From: CAYLYP01 sp964387795
Lineage (GTDB): Bacteria > Bacteroidota > Bacteroidia > Bacteroidales > UBA7960
DNA length: 64,000 nucleotides
Direction: 5' to 3'
NCBI GenBank assembly: GCA_964387795.1
Contig: CAYLYP010000005.1
Location: 1 to 64,000 of the forward strand
The position numbers were made by a program, and so were the translations under genes. Under the pieces are notes generated by a model, which did not search any database, was not told the origin of the DNA, and saw only the letters and a program-made list of their open reading frames with translations. This document shows, one piece after another, positions 40,992 through 49,805 of this stretch (position 1 is the stretch's first letter; each line of letters opens with the position of its first letter).

Positions 40992-41777
40992 ATGGAAAAA
41001 AAGAAAATTACCAAAGTAGAAGAAAATGCTTCGACAGGCTCAGCAACAACAGGCTCAGCAACAAAAAGATTTGTACCAACTGCTGAAAGCAAAGGGAAAG
41101 CAACACGACTTCGTGTAATTGCAGCTATTTTATGGTTGCTTGCCATCGGCGCACAGGTTGTAGCTATTTCAATGCTGTTTAAGCAGCCTCTTAATATGAT
41201 GTGGATTATCATTTTGATAGTAATTGATTTGGCTTTAGCCATTACGGGTTCTATTCTGTGGAAGAAGTCAAATCGCTTAGATCCTGCATCAGAAAAAAAT
41301 AAATTGATGTTTTTTATGCAAAGCCAGTTAGGACTGGTGGTTGCTGTTATTGCCTTTTTGCCACTCATCATTTTTATTCTGACAAGTAAAAATTTAGATG
41401 GCAAACAAAAAGGGATCTTAGGAGCCATAGCAGGAGTAGCTTTACTGATTGCAGGTATTACCGGGATAGATTTCAATCCGCCCTCAGTTGAACAATACAC
41501 CGAACAAACATCAAGAGTTGAAGAATTAACAGGGAAAAATGAAGTTTATTGGACAAAGTCTGGATCTAAATACCATCTGTATGAAGACTGTCATGCGATA
41601 AACAAGGATGCGACAACCGAAATATTTCAGGGAACTGTTGCACAAGCAAGAGAACTGAAAAACATCACAGAACTCTGTAAGTTTTGCGAAAACAGATCTA
41701 TTAAAGAACAAGAAACAAATTCAACGAAAGAATTGGAAGAGGAAGTTGAAGAAGTTTTAGAAAAGACCAATCAATAA
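40992..41777 (+). CDS. Membrane protein with C-terminal Cys-rich (CxxC) domain
   Basis: 261 aa from ATG 40992 (a TTG two codons earlier is less likely). The N-terminal 35 residues are polar and contain the tandem TGSAT-TGSAT, encoded by a copy of the widespread small repeat whose complement reads TGAGCCTGTCGAAG. Four hydrophobic helices follow at about 40-60, 65-85, 105-125 and 133-150. The C-terminal domain VYWTKSGSKYHLYEDCHAIN ... GTVAQARELKNITELCKFC resembles the short GTxxxA/CxxC module found at the ends of many surface and nuclease proteins, probably metal-binding. The acidic tail is coiled coil-like. Function unknown. Confidence 0.75.
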   Translation: MEKKKITKVEENASTGSATTGSATKRFVPTAESKGKATRLRVIAAILWLLAIGAQVVAISMLFKQPLNMMWIIILIVIDLALAITGSILWKKSNRLDPASEKNKLMFFMQSQLGLVVAVIAFLPLIIFILTSKNLDGKQKGILGAIAGVALLIAGITGIDFNPPSVEQYTEQTSRVEELTGKNEVYWTKSGSKYHLYEDCHAINKDATTEIFQGTVAQARELKNITELCKFCENRSIKEQETNSTKELEEEVEEVLEKTNQ

Positions 41778-42076
41778 CAAGGTTTGTAAGCAAATAAACC
41801 TCATCATTGTCAATAGTAGAATAGCTTGCTTTATTATTAACGGTAGTGGTGAGGTTAATGATAAGAACGAAAATACAGGGCATGACTTTGAAACAGGGCA
41901 TGTCCTGTATTTCTAATTATAGCTATTAACCTGGGCTTCATGTAGCTGGAATAATCCATTATGAACAGCTCTTGAAAATGGTTTATTTTAATAAAATTCA
42001 ATTAAAGGTTTTATTTGCATGGGAATGATTAAACTGTTTAAGGCTTTATCAATATTTATTGTTTTGTCAGAAATGA
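41778..42076. other. Intergenic hairpin region
   Basis: 299 bp. Imperfect 16-bp inverted repeat at 41871-41886 / 41897-41912 (arms begin AAATACAGG and end CCTGTATTT) with a 10-nt loop; there is no T run, so it is not a clear terminator. The rest may contain the shifted N-terminus of the methyltransferase remnant, from about 42019. Confidence 0.4.
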
Positions 42077-42310
42077 TTTTGCTTTTATTGTATTGTCAGG
42101 CACCCTATATATTCTGGCACACTTATGCTTTTTATGGGATTGATATTGTTTAACTTTTCATTGTTATCTTTACTGTATTTCCCGGTTTCAATTCTATTAT
42201 ATTGGACAATGACTTATTTTGAAGAAAAGGATTTGATCATAAAGTTTGGAGAAGAATACATTCACTACAAACAAAATGTTAAATCACGCATAATCCCTTA
42301 CATTATATAG
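42077..42310 (+). pseudogene. C-terminal remnant of an isoprenylcysteine carboxyl methyltransferase-like protein
   Basis: In this frame, closed upstream by TGA at 42074, the sequence VRHPIYSGTLMLF opens the catalytic region of the ICMT/PEMT membrane methyltransferases and continues to EEKDLIIKFGEEYIHYKQNV, the family's SAM-binding end. The first helices (MGMIKLFKALSIFIVLSEMI) appear in another frame from 42019, which suggests a frameshift; the full-length family has 150-200 residues. An ATG at 42125 could at most yield the last 61 residues. Confidence 0.65.
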
Positions 42311-42319
42311 CAAATCAAA

Positions 42320-42922
42320 ATGAAAGCTGAAGATTTTTGGAATGTTATTGGAATATATAACGAACAAACCCTGGTTATTCAAGTCCTGTTTGTTTTAGCC
42401 ATTATTTCAGGGCTTTTATATGCATATACAAGGCAACGATATTGGATACCTAAAATAATCCTGGGTATTGTGAATTTGTTTATAGGTATCACTTTTTTCC
42501 TGATATACGGAACTGAACCTATACAACATTATTTCGCTGCCCCACTTTTTATTCTTACTGGTATTCTCTTCATTTATGATGGAATTAAAATGCCCAATAT
42601 TAATATGGCTCCATTTGGGGTATTCCATTGGATACTCTTGATGCTCATACTTTCATACCCATTTTTATCTCTTGTCCTTGGTCATAGCTTCCCTCAAATG
42701 GTTGTTTGGATCATGCCTTGTCCATTTATCAGTTTTAGCATTTTAGTTTATTCCCTTTACGAACGAAAGAATATTGTATTGCTTTTTTTGCTTACAATTT
42801 GGGGCTTAACCGGAGTAAAATCCTTCTTTTTTAATGCATACGAAGATATTATCCTGTTGATATGTGGGTTTTATGGAATAGGGTTAATTATCAAAGAATT
42901 AAAAAATAAACGAAAGGATTAG
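42320..42922 (+). CDS. DUF6064-like multi-helix membrane protein
   Basis: 200 aa with six or seven helices. The opening AEDFWNVIGIYNEQTLVIQV resembles DUF6064 proteins, which start with FW..IG.YN. No catalytic motif is visible. The downstream hydrolase starts 4 bp after its stop, so they form an operon. It is possibly horizontally acquired with its neighbour, since both are absent from typical Bacteroidota core neighbourhoods (inference). Confidence 0.65.
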   Translation: MKAEDFWNVIGIYNEQTLVIQVLFVLAIISGLLYAYTRQRYWIPKIILGIVNLFIGITFFLIYGTEPIQHYFAAPLFILTGILFIYDGIKMPNINMAPFGVFHWILLMLILSYPFLSLVLGHSFPQMVVWIMPCPFISFSILVYSLYERKNIVLLFLLTIWGLTGVKSFFFNAYEDIILLICGFYGIGLIIKELKNKRKD

Positions 42923-42925
42923 ATA

Positions 42926-43864
42926 ATGGAAAAGTATTCATACAAAAACAGGGACTTTTGGAAAAACTATATGGTTCATTGGTTTGGGGAAGATTTGATT
43001 GAGAAATGGGAAAAATATGCAGAGATAAAACAGATTGACTCAATAAACGGGAAAATAAACGTTGAAGTGTACAAGAATGCAGACCCAACAAAACCAACTA
43101 TTGTTTTCTCTCATGGAATAGCCGGGTATGCCAGATTAGTATTACCTTTCATTATACCTCTTTATGAAAAGGGGTATAATGTTATAGCCCCTGATTTAGA
43201 TGGTTTTGGATATAACGAACGTAAAAAAGGGGATTTTACATTTGATATCCATCTCCATAACTTGAATGATACTATTGAATATGCAAGGGCAAATTTCAAA
43301 GGTCCTGTTTATTTAGGTGGAGGAAGTATGGGAGGACCATTGGCTTATGCAACTGATGCCCGTTATAACTGTGCCGATGGTTTGATTTGTTGGTGCCTTT
43401 GGGATTTCTCAGACCCTGAGTTTATTAAAGATTCAAGTACTACCAAAGGCTTGACTTATTTCCTGATCCCACTGCTTAAGCTGATATCGGCCTTATTTGG
43501 CAAACTCACTATTAAAACAACCAGAGTGGTATCATATAATACATTAACTTCTGATCCTGAATTTAATTCTTTAATCATGAAAGACCCTTTTTCTGGAAAT
43601 ACTGTTTCATTAAGGGGAGCATTAAGTTTAGTGACACATTCCAAACCTGATTTAAATCCTGAATGCTATGAAAAACCTGTTTTAATTTGCCAGCCCGATG
43701 ATGATGAAATGACACCCAGCTATCATACAAAAAAATTCTATGAAAGGATAAAATCTAAAAATAAAAAATATGTAGGTTTTCCGGGAGCGCATTTTCCTAC
43801 CGACAAAGAATCTTATGTGAAATGGGGTTTAGTTGTTGATGATTTTATTAAAGGAGTTAAATAA
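42926..43864 (+). CDS. Alpha/beta hydrolase
   Basis: 312 aa. Oxyanion region FSHGIAGY, DLDGFGYNERK, the nucleophile elbow GGGSMGGP, an Asp in PDDDEMTP and the catalytic His in FPGAHFP make a complete Ser-Asp-His triad. A lid-like helical insert lies at about 155-215. No signal peptide, so it is cytoplasmic. It is probably an esterase or lysophospholipase-type enzyme; the substrate is unknown. It is co-transcribed with the DUF6064-like gene (4-bp gap). Confidence 0.85.
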   Translation: MEKYSYKNRDFWKNYMVHWFGEDLIEKWEKYAEIKQIDSINGKINVEVYKNADPTKPTIVFSHGIAGYARLVLPFIIPLYEKGYNVIAPDLDGFGYNERKKGDFTFDIHLHNLNDTIEYARANFKGPVYLGGGSMGGPLAYATDARYNCADGLICWCLWDFSDPEFIKDSSTTKGLTYFLIPLLKLISALFGKLTIKTTRVVSYNTLTSDPEFNSLIMKDPFSGNTVSLRGALSLVTHSKPDLNPECYEKPVLICQPDDDEMTPSYHTKKFYERIKSKNKKYVGFPGAHFPTDKESYVKWGLVVDDFIKGVK

Positions 43865-44043
43865 TGAACAGGCGTTTGTTTTAATTGCCCTTTGTATTAT
43901 TATATTTTACGCCTTTTCAATTTGATACTTTAGTGATTTATTAGCAGACTTATATTTTTTTTATTTCAATGAAAATGCACCAAGTTAAAAGAATTATAAT
44001 GCAATATTAATAAAATAAGATTAGGAGAATGATTTTAATTTGA

Positions 44044-44051
44044 TATATTTG
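44044..44051 (+). promoter_or_regulatory. Promoter -7 box of the DUF4143 ATPase gene
   Basis: TATATTTG fits TAnnTTTG. Transcription should begin near 44058, so a TTG start at 44054 is excluded in practice and the ATG pair at 44090/44093 is favoured. Confidence 0.5.
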
Positions 44052-44089
44052 CATTGAATAGATTCAGTGTTTTGATCTTAATATTTAAA

Positions 44090-45550
44090 ATGATGTCAAA
44101 ATTAAATACATTTTCTGAGGAACAGATTATTCAAAAAATACAGTTTGAAAATCCATGGTGGAAAAATGGCTGTATCGATGAATACTATTCTTCAATGAAA
44201 AGACGGTTGTATTTTAATGTATTTAAACCATTGGTCATTGAAAATCCAGTTAAAAGGGCTGTAGTCCTAATGGGTCCCAGAAGGGTAGGGAAAACAGTGA
44301 TTCTTTTTCATTTAGTTCAGGAATTAATTGATAAAGGATATAACCCGCAAAAAATATGTTACCTTTCTATTGAAAACCCAATATATAATGGTATTGGCCT
44401 GGAAAAGTTGTTTGAATTATGTCGAAAGGCTACTGGCAATGATGACGAAAAAGACTATTATGTTATTTTTGATGAAATTCAATATTTGAGAGACTGGGAG
44501 ATACATCTTAAATCATTGGTTGATTCCTACCATTATACAAAATTTATTGTTTCTGGTTCAGCTGCTGCCGCATTAAGATTGAAAAGCAATGAATCAGGGG
44601 CAGGCAGGTTTACTGATTTTATACTACCCCCATTAACATTTCATGAATATATCAACCTGAAAGGGCTTGATGGTTTAATAATATCCGATGTTAAGGAATG
44701 GAATGGAGTTGAAAAATCATTCTTTAGGACAGTAAATATTGATGAATTAAATGAACACTTTATTAATTATATCAATTTTGGTGGTTATCCTGAAGTATCC
44801 CTTTCATCCTTAATTCAATCAAATCCGGGCAGATATATACGAAATGATATCATTGATAAAGTATTACTAAGAGACTTGCCAAGTTTATATGGAATTCAGG
44901 ATATACAGGAATTGAATGCTTTGTTCACAACAATTGCGTTTAACTCCGGGAATGAATTCACTTATGATAACTTATCTGAGACATCAGGGGTATCGAAAAA
45001 TACAATCAAGAGGTATATAGAATACCTTGAAGCTGCTTTCCTGATTAGGGTGGTTCATAGAATTGACATAAATGCCAAAAAGTTCAAGAGAGCTAATTTC
45101 TTTAAGATATTCTTAACGAATCCTTCTTTGAGAAGTGCTCTTTTTTCACCAATATCTGCAACAGATGATTTTATCGGCAATATGGTTGAGACTGCAATTT
45201 ATTCTCAATGGAGCCATAATTCGGAATTCTTACCATATTATGCAAGGTGGAATAGTGGAGAGGTGGATATTGTCGGTTTAAATAATAAGCAGAAGCCATC
45301 ATGGGCCGTTGAGATTAAATGGAGTAACAAGTATGTGAAAGACTTGAAGTTATTAAACAACCTCAAATCTTTTTGTTTGAAAAATGGGATAACACGCACA
45401 TTAGTAACTTCAAAGAGTATAGAAGAAGTTAAAAGTGACAGTCAGGTTCAGTTTGATTTCACTCCTTCAAGTATTTATTGTTATACTGTTGGCAGAAATG
45501 CTGTTGAAAAAAAGATTTCTGATTCTATGTCAGACTTTGAAAACGAATAA
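44090..45550 (+). CDS. AAA ATPase with DUF4143 domain
   Basis: 486 aa from ATG 44090 (44093 is equally possible). The N-terminal AAA domain has Walker A LMGPRRVGKTV, Walker B YYVIFDEIQY and sensor SGSAAAAL. The C-terminal DUF4143 part contains DLPSLYGIQDIQELNAL, a winged-helix segment (ETSGVSKNTIKRYIEYLEAAFLIRVV) and a nuclease-like EVDIVGLNNKQKPSWAVEIKWS, which looks like a PD-(D/E)XK core (E..D.....EIKW). Such proteins are abundant, mobile and of uncertain function. It is flanked by E5, and belongs to the accessory cargo. Confidence 0.88.
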   Translation: MMSKLNTFSEEQIIQKIQFENPWWKNGCIDEYYSSMKRRLYFNVFKPLVIENPVKRAVVLMGPRRVGKTVILFHLVQELIDKGYNPQKICYLSIENPIYNGIGLEKLFELCRKATGNDDEKDYYVIFDEIQYLRDWEIHLKSLVDSYHYTKFIVSGSAAAALRLKSNESGAGRFTDFILPPLTFHEYINLKGLDGLIISDVKEWNGVEKSFFRTVNIDELNEHFINYINFGGYPEVSLSSLIQSNPGRYIRNDIIDKVLLRDLPSLYGIQDIQELNALFTTIAFNSGNEFTYDNLSETSGVSKNTIKRYIEYLEAAFLIRVVHRIDINAKKFKRANFFKIFLTNPSLRSALFSPISATDDFIGNMVETAIYSQWSHNSEFLPYYARWNSGEVDIVGLNNKQKPSWAVEIKWSNKYVKDLKLLNNLKSFCLKNGITRTLVTSKSIEEVKSDSQVQFDFTPSSIYCYTVGRNAVEKKISDSMSDFENE

Positions 45551-45591
45551 AATGATGCCTGGCACACAGGATATAATAATGGACTGAATTA

Positions 45592-45657
45592 ATGAAACGA
45601 ACATCTTTTCTAATTTAACATAAACTCCAATACAAGCAGCAAACATGTTCGTTTCAT
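45592..45657. repeat. Dispersed structured repeat, copy E5, with perfect terminal inverted repeats
   Basis: 66 bp bounded by TGAAACGAACAT (45593-45604) and ATGTTCGTTTCA (45645-45656), perfect inverted repeats. Its right end GCAAACATGTTCGTTTCA is the exact reverse complement of the idealised left end of the family. It lacks the CATCCG/CGGATG half seen in E1-E3. Confidence 0.75.
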
Positions 45658-45711
45658 TCTATTGATATTAACAAGGCTGCCATTTAGAAAACTTAAAAAA
45701 ACATATCCTGC

Positions 45712-45742
45712 TTGCACATCCAATACTAAAAGGCTACATTTG
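45712..45742 (+). promoter_or_regulatory. sdhCAB promoter with both boxes
   Basis: TTG (45712-45714), 20-nt spacer, TACATTTG (45735-45742). It gives a leader of about 135 nt to sdhC. Confidence 0.55.
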
Positions 45743-45884
45743 TTAGCGAGTTAACAAGGCATGGGGAATTGCTGGGATTGTTGATTATGAAGCTTATGGG
45801 TATCGCATTAAAAATTTTTCTGCATCTCATTTGCAATGCGTTCTTCCAGATACCAATAATAAAGAATCACTCTAAACTTCAGTC

Positions 45885-46553
45885 ATGGGCCGGATCATTA
45901 AAACATCCTTAAGTCAAAAATATGTCATGGCAGCAGCCGGACTTTTTTTAATCACTTTTTTGGTAGTTCATCTGGGTATTAATCTTTTAATGCTGGCGGG
46001 CGACCAGGGTCTTGCCTTTTCAAAGGCTGCCGGGTTCATGGGAAGCAATCCCTTTATTAAAGTCTTTGAATATGTTCTTTTTGGGGGCTTTGCAATACAT
46101 ATCCTGATTGGCTTGGTGCTTTTTTTCCAGAACAGGAGAGCCAGGCCTGTTAAATATGCCTATACAGCCAAAAGTAAAACCAGCCCTTTTTCCAAATACA
46201 TGATCCATACAGGATGCATTATATTGGTGTTTTTGATCATTCATCTTTCAAACTTCTTCTTTGTTAAGCTTGGACTGGTTTCTTTACCGGAAGAAGCTGC
46301 GCATAAGCATGATTTTTTTAATATGGCAATTGCGCTGTTTTCTAATCCATATTATTCTGCTGTTTACCTTATATCGTTTGTATTCCTTGGCTTTCATCTG
46401 TACCATGCTTTTCAGTCTGCTTTTCAGTCATTAGGGCTGAACCATAACCGATATACCCCTTTTGTTAAAGCTGTTGGGCTTGTTTATTCAATAGCTGTCT
46501 GTGGTGGGTTTTCGCTCATTCCCTTATATTTTCTTTTTTTCTACCAGGCATAA
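45885..46553 (+). CDS. sdhC: Succinate dehydrogenase / fumarate reductase cytochrome b subunit
   Basis: 222 aa with five hydrophobic helices and histidines at the expected haem-ligand places (FLVVHLGIN, FAIHILIG, CIILVFLIIHL, LGFHLYHAF). This is the single-subunit diheme anchor of type B (Bacteroides/epsilonproteobacterial) succinate:quinone oxidoreductases. It binds two haems b and the (mena)quinone. First gene of the sdhCAB operon. Confidence 0.95.
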   Translation: MGRIIKTSLSQKYVMAAAGLFLITFLVVHLGINLLMLAGDQGLAFSKAAGFMGSNPFIKVFEYVLFGGFAIHILIGLVLFFQNRRARPVKYAYTAKSKTSPFSKYMIHTGCIILVFLIIHLSNFFFVKLGLVSLPEEAAHKHDFFNMAIALFSNPYYSAVYLISFVFLGFHLYHAFQSAFQSLGLNHNRYTPFVKAVGLVYSIAVCGGFSLIPLYFLFFYQA

Positions 46554-46571
46554 CCAAAAAACATTGCTTCT

Positions 46572-48491
46572 ATGACCAAATTAAATTCCCGGATCCCCGA
46601 AGGCCCTTTATCTGAGAAATGGGCAAGTTGTAAGGCAGGAATGCGCCTTGTTAGCCCGGCAAACAAAAAGAAGCTCGACATTATTGTTGTAGGAACAGGA
46701 CTTGCAGGCGCATCTGCTGCCAGCACCTTAGGCGAACTGGGTTATAACGTGAAAGTCTTTTGCTTTCAGGATTCCCCCAGAAGGGCGCATTCTGTGGCTG
46801 CTCAGGGAGGCATAAATGCTGCAAAAAATTATAAAAACGATGGGGATAGTGTCTATCGTTTGTTTTTAGATATGATAAAAGGGGGCGATTACCGTGCCCG
46901 TGAAGCAAATGTTTACAGGGCAGCAGAGGTGTCACCGCTTGTTATCGACCATTATACTGCTCTGGGTGTGCCTTTTGCCCGTGATTACGGTGGCTTAATG
47001 GAAACCCGGTCTTTTGGCGGGGTACAGGTGTCAAGGACTTTTTATGCCAAAGGCCAGACAGGGCAGCAATGCCTTTTGGGTGCATACTCATCCCTGAGCC
47101 GGCAGGTAGCACTGGGCACTGTTAAAATGTTTCCCCGCCGCGATATGCTCGACCTGGTTGTTATTGATGGCAAGGCCAGGGGCATTATTACCCGCAACCT
47201 TATTAGTGGTGAAATAGAAAGACATGCTGCACATGCTGTGGTGCTTGCTACCGGAGGCTATGGAACAGTTTATTATTTATCTACCCTTGCCCTTGGCAGC
47301 AATGCTTCTGCTGCATGGAGTGCCTATAAAAAGGGGGCATTATTTGCCAATCCAAGTTTTATCCAGATCCATCCCACAAGTATCCCCGTATTAAATGATT
47401 ATCAGGCCAAACTCACACTGATGTCTGAATCATTGCGTAATGATGGCAGGGTTTGGGTGCCAAAAAAAGCAAAAGACCCACGCCATCCAAATCAGATACC
47501 AGAGGATGAAAGGGATTATTATCTCGAAAGAAGATACCCTGCTTTTGGAAACCTTGTTCCCAGGGACGTGGCATCCAGGGCTGCTAAAGAAAGATGTGAT
47601 GCAGGATATGGTGTAGGACCAACAGGACTGGCTGTTTACCTTGATTTCAGGGATGCCATTCAAAAACAGGGTAAGAAAGCCATTGAAGATAAATATGGCA
47701 ACCTGTTCGAAATGTATGAAAAGATTACAAGCATTGACCCATATAAACAACCTATGCAGATTTATCCTGCCGGGCATTATACAATGGGTGGCCTTTGGGT
47801 CGATTATCATCTGATGACCACCATTCCCGGTTTGTTTGCAATTGGTGAATCCAACTTCTCTGACCATGGCGCAAACCGTCTTGGGGCTGCTTCTTTAATG
47901 CAGTGCTCCGGGGATGGTTATTTTATCCTTCCGTACACAATCAGCGATTATCTGGCTGATGAGATAAAAACACCCCGGATTAACGATCAAACCACTGAGT
48001 TTAGTGAAGCTGAAAAAGGTGTTAAGGAAAAGATTGCAAAACTCCTTGCAATAAAAGGCAAACAATCTGCTACCTCCTTTCATAAGCGTCTTGGTAAAAT
48101 CCTATGGGATTACTGTGGAATGGTTAGGAACGAGGAAGGATTGAAGAAAGCACTTGTCCTTATTGATGAACTAGAAGGCGAATTCTGGTCTGATTTGTGC
48201 ATCCCTGGCTCTAATGAAGAACTGAACCAGGAAATTGAAAAAGCATTAAGGCTTGCTGATTTCTTTGAAGTCGGGAAGCTTTTATGTATGGATGCTTTAA
48301 ACAGAAAAGAATCATGTGGCGCTCACTTCAGGGAAGAAAGCCAAACTGAGAATGGTGAAGCCAAACGTGACGATGCAAACTTCAGTTATGTGGCTGCATG
48401 GGAATATCAGGGCAAAGACAAAAACCCTGTTTTACATAAAGAGCCATTACATTTTGAATTTGTTGAGTTAAAAGAACGCAGCTATAAATAA
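46572..48491 (+). CDS. sdhA: Succinate dehydrogenase / fumarate reductase flavoprotein subunit
   Basis: 639 aa. GTGLAGASAASTLGELG binds FAD; HSVAAQGGINAAKNY contains the His that holds FAD covalently; the active-site region LMETRSFGG, PTSIPV and GHYTMGG is intact; the C-terminal helical domain includes RNEEGLKKAL. It oxidises succinate or reduces fumarate, depending on conditions. It starts 18 bp after sdhC and ends 16 bp before sdhB, with no terminator between. Confidence 0.98.
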   Translation: MTKLNSRIPEGPLSEKWASCKAGMRLVSPANKKKLDIIVVGTGLAGASAASTLGELGYNVKVFCFQDSPRRAHSVAAQGGINAAKNYKNDGDSVYRLFLDMIKGGDYRAREANVYRAAEVSPLVIDHYTALGVPFARDYGGLMETRSFGGVQVSRTFYAKGQTGQQCLLGAYSSLSRQVALGTVKMFPRRDMLDLVVIDGKARGIITRNLISGEIERHAAHAVVLATGGYGTVYYLSTLALGSNASAAWSAYKKGALFANPSFIQIHPTSIPVLNDYQAKLTLMSESLRNDGRVWVPKKAKDPRHPNQIPEDERDYYLERRYPAFGNLVPRDVASRAAKERCDAGYGVGPTGLAVYLDFRDAIQKQGKKAIEDKYGNLFEMYEKITSIDPYKQPMQIYPAGHYTMGGLWVDYHLMTTIPGLFAIGESNFSDHGANRLGAASLMQCSGDGYFILPYTISDYLADEIKTPRINDQTTEFSEAEKGVKEKIAKLLAIKGKQSATSFHKRLGKILWDYCGMVRNEEGLKKALVLIDELEGEFWSDLCIPGSNEELNQEIEKALRLADFFEVGKLLCMDALNRKESCGAHFREESQTENGEAKRDDANFSYVAAWEYQGKDKNPVLHKEPLHFEFVELKERSYK

Positions 48492-48507
48492 AAATACCTC
48501 TGTTAAA

Positions 48508-49263
48508 ATGAAGTTGAAGCTAAAAATCTGGAGACAAAAAAGCCAACATGATAAGGGAGGTTTTGAAACTCACCTGATGGATCATGTTTCACCCGAAATG
48601 TCATTTCTGGAAATGCTTGATGCATTAAACCAAAAACTCATTGAAGAGGGAAAATCCCCTGTTGCCTTTGAGCATGACTGCCGTGAAGGAATTTGTGGAA
48701 GTTGCGGGCTTTATATCAATGGCAGGCCTCATGGACCAAATCAGAAAACTACTACCTGCGAATTGCACATGAGGGCTTTTAAGGATGGCCAGACAATCTA
48801 TATCGAACCCTGGCGCTCAGCAGCATTTCCTATTATCAAAGATCTTGTTGTTGACCGTTCGCCACTTGATGAAATTATTAAAGCCGGTGGTTTTATCAAT
48901 GTTACAACCGGAGGGGCACAGGATGCCAATACCCTTCCTATCTCTAAGGTAATCGCCGATAAAGCTTTTGATGCTGCCGCATGTATTGGTTGTGGTGCTT
49001 GCGTAGCTGCTTGTAAAAACTCTTCTGCAATGCTTTTTGTTGCTGCTAAAGTGTCTCAGTTGGCGATGCTGCCACAGGGAAAACCTGAAGCAAATGAAAG
49101 AGTGCAACAAATGGTTGCAAAGATGGATGAATTGGGCTTTGGCAACTGTTCTAATACCTACGCATGTGAGTTTGACTGTCCCAAAGGTATTTCTGTTGAA
49201 TATATCGCAAAAATGAACAGGGAGTTCTTTTCAGCGATAGTCCTAAAACCTAAATCAAAATAA
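48508..49263 (+). CDS. sdhB: Succinate dehydrogenase / fumarate reductase iron-sulfur subunit
   Basis: 251 aa. The plant-type [2Fe-2S] site CREGICGSCGLYING plus the later TTCELHM, then CIGCGACVAACKNSS and NCSNTYACEFDCPKGIS for the [4Fe-4S] and [3Fe-4S] clusters. It carries electrons between the flavin of SdhA and the quinone site of SdhC. No clear hairpin terminator follows; the next gene has its own leader. Confidence 0.98.
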   Translation: MKLKLKIWRQKSQHDKGGFETHLMDHVSPEMSFLEMLDALNQKLIEEGKSPVAFEHDCREGICGSCGLYINGRPHGPNQKTTTCELHMRAFKDGQTIYIEPWRSAAFPIIKDLVVDRSPLDEIIKAGGFINVTTGGAQDANTLPISKVIADKAFDAAACIGCGACVAACKNSSAMLFVAAKVSQLAMLPQGKPEANERVQQMVAKMDELGFGNCSNTYACEFDCPKGISVEYIAKMNREFFSAIVLKPKSK

Positions 49264-49433
49264 CATAGTTTAGCTCTTTTTATAAAAAAAACATTTAAAT
49301 AAGTTACTGTATCTAAGTGTTTTGCTTTTTTATTTAGTGATAATGCAAAAAATAATCGCACTTTTATTGCTTTTATTGTTGTTAGATATGTTTTTTTTTA
49401 TATTTTAGCTCTTTGTAAAAAAATTTAAAAATT

Positions 49434-49733
49434 ATGGGGAATCAAAAACTTGACGTTAGAAAACTGGAAGAAGCCGCCAGTAAACTTAGAGCAATCGCTC
49501 ACCCAATGAGAATAGCTATTATTGGGTTATTAGAAGATTCAGAACGAATGAATGTTACTCAAATCTACGAAAGGCTTAAAATTGAGCAGGCCGCAGCCTC
49601 TCATCATTTAAATATTCTTAAAAACAAAGGTGTACTCGCCTCAAAGAGACAGGGGAAGAATACATTTTATTTTTTGAAAAATGAGGCACTTTCTCAGATT
49701 ATTGATTGTATTAACAAATGCGGGAACAATTAA
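49434..49733 (+). CDS. ArsR family winged-helix regulator
   Basis: 99 aa. A compact wHTH: KLRAIAHPMRIAIIGLLEDSERMNVTQIYERLKIEQAAASHHLNILKNKGVLASKRQGKNTFYFL. It lacks the Cys pair of classical metal-sensing ArsR proteins (only one Cys near the C-terminus). It lies 170 bp after sdhB with an AT-rich leader and its own terminator, so it is monocistronic. The target is unknown. Confidence 0.9.
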   Translation: MGNQKLDVRKLEEAASKLRAIAHPMRIAIIGLLEDSERMNVTQIYERLKIEQAAASHHLNILKNKGVLASKRQGKNTFYFLKNEALSQIIDCINKCGNN

Positions 49734-49771
49734 TCTTTGGGAATGGTTAATTAAAAAATCTTTTGAATTTT

Positions 49772-49805
49772 AAGGCGCTTTCTTTTGAGGGCGCCTTTTT
49801 TATTT
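49772..49805 (+). terminator. Terminator of the arsR-type gene
   Basis: AAGGCGC (49772-49778) / GCGCCTT (49791-49797), 12-nt loop, followed by TTTTATTTT. It converges with the - strand outer-membrane protein gene. Confidence 0.8.

Larger units (their letters stand above)
45551..45884. other. Intergenic region before sdhC
   Basis: 334 bp. It contains E5 (45592-45657) and a well-spaced promoter (45712-45742). The part from 45743 to 45884 would be the sdh leader; no riboswitch-like structure was recognised in it. Confidence 0.5.

Noticed and set aside
44090..45550. Defence system ATPase
   Set aside because: DUF4143 ATPases occur in mobile DNA, but there is no partner effector gene next to it, so a defence role cannot be supported.
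34586..45657. E repeats as integron attC sites
   Set aside because: The all-forward single-gene layout suggested a cassette array, but the ends do not fit RYYYAAC/GTTRRRY, no integrase is present, and copies occur next to core genes (E1).
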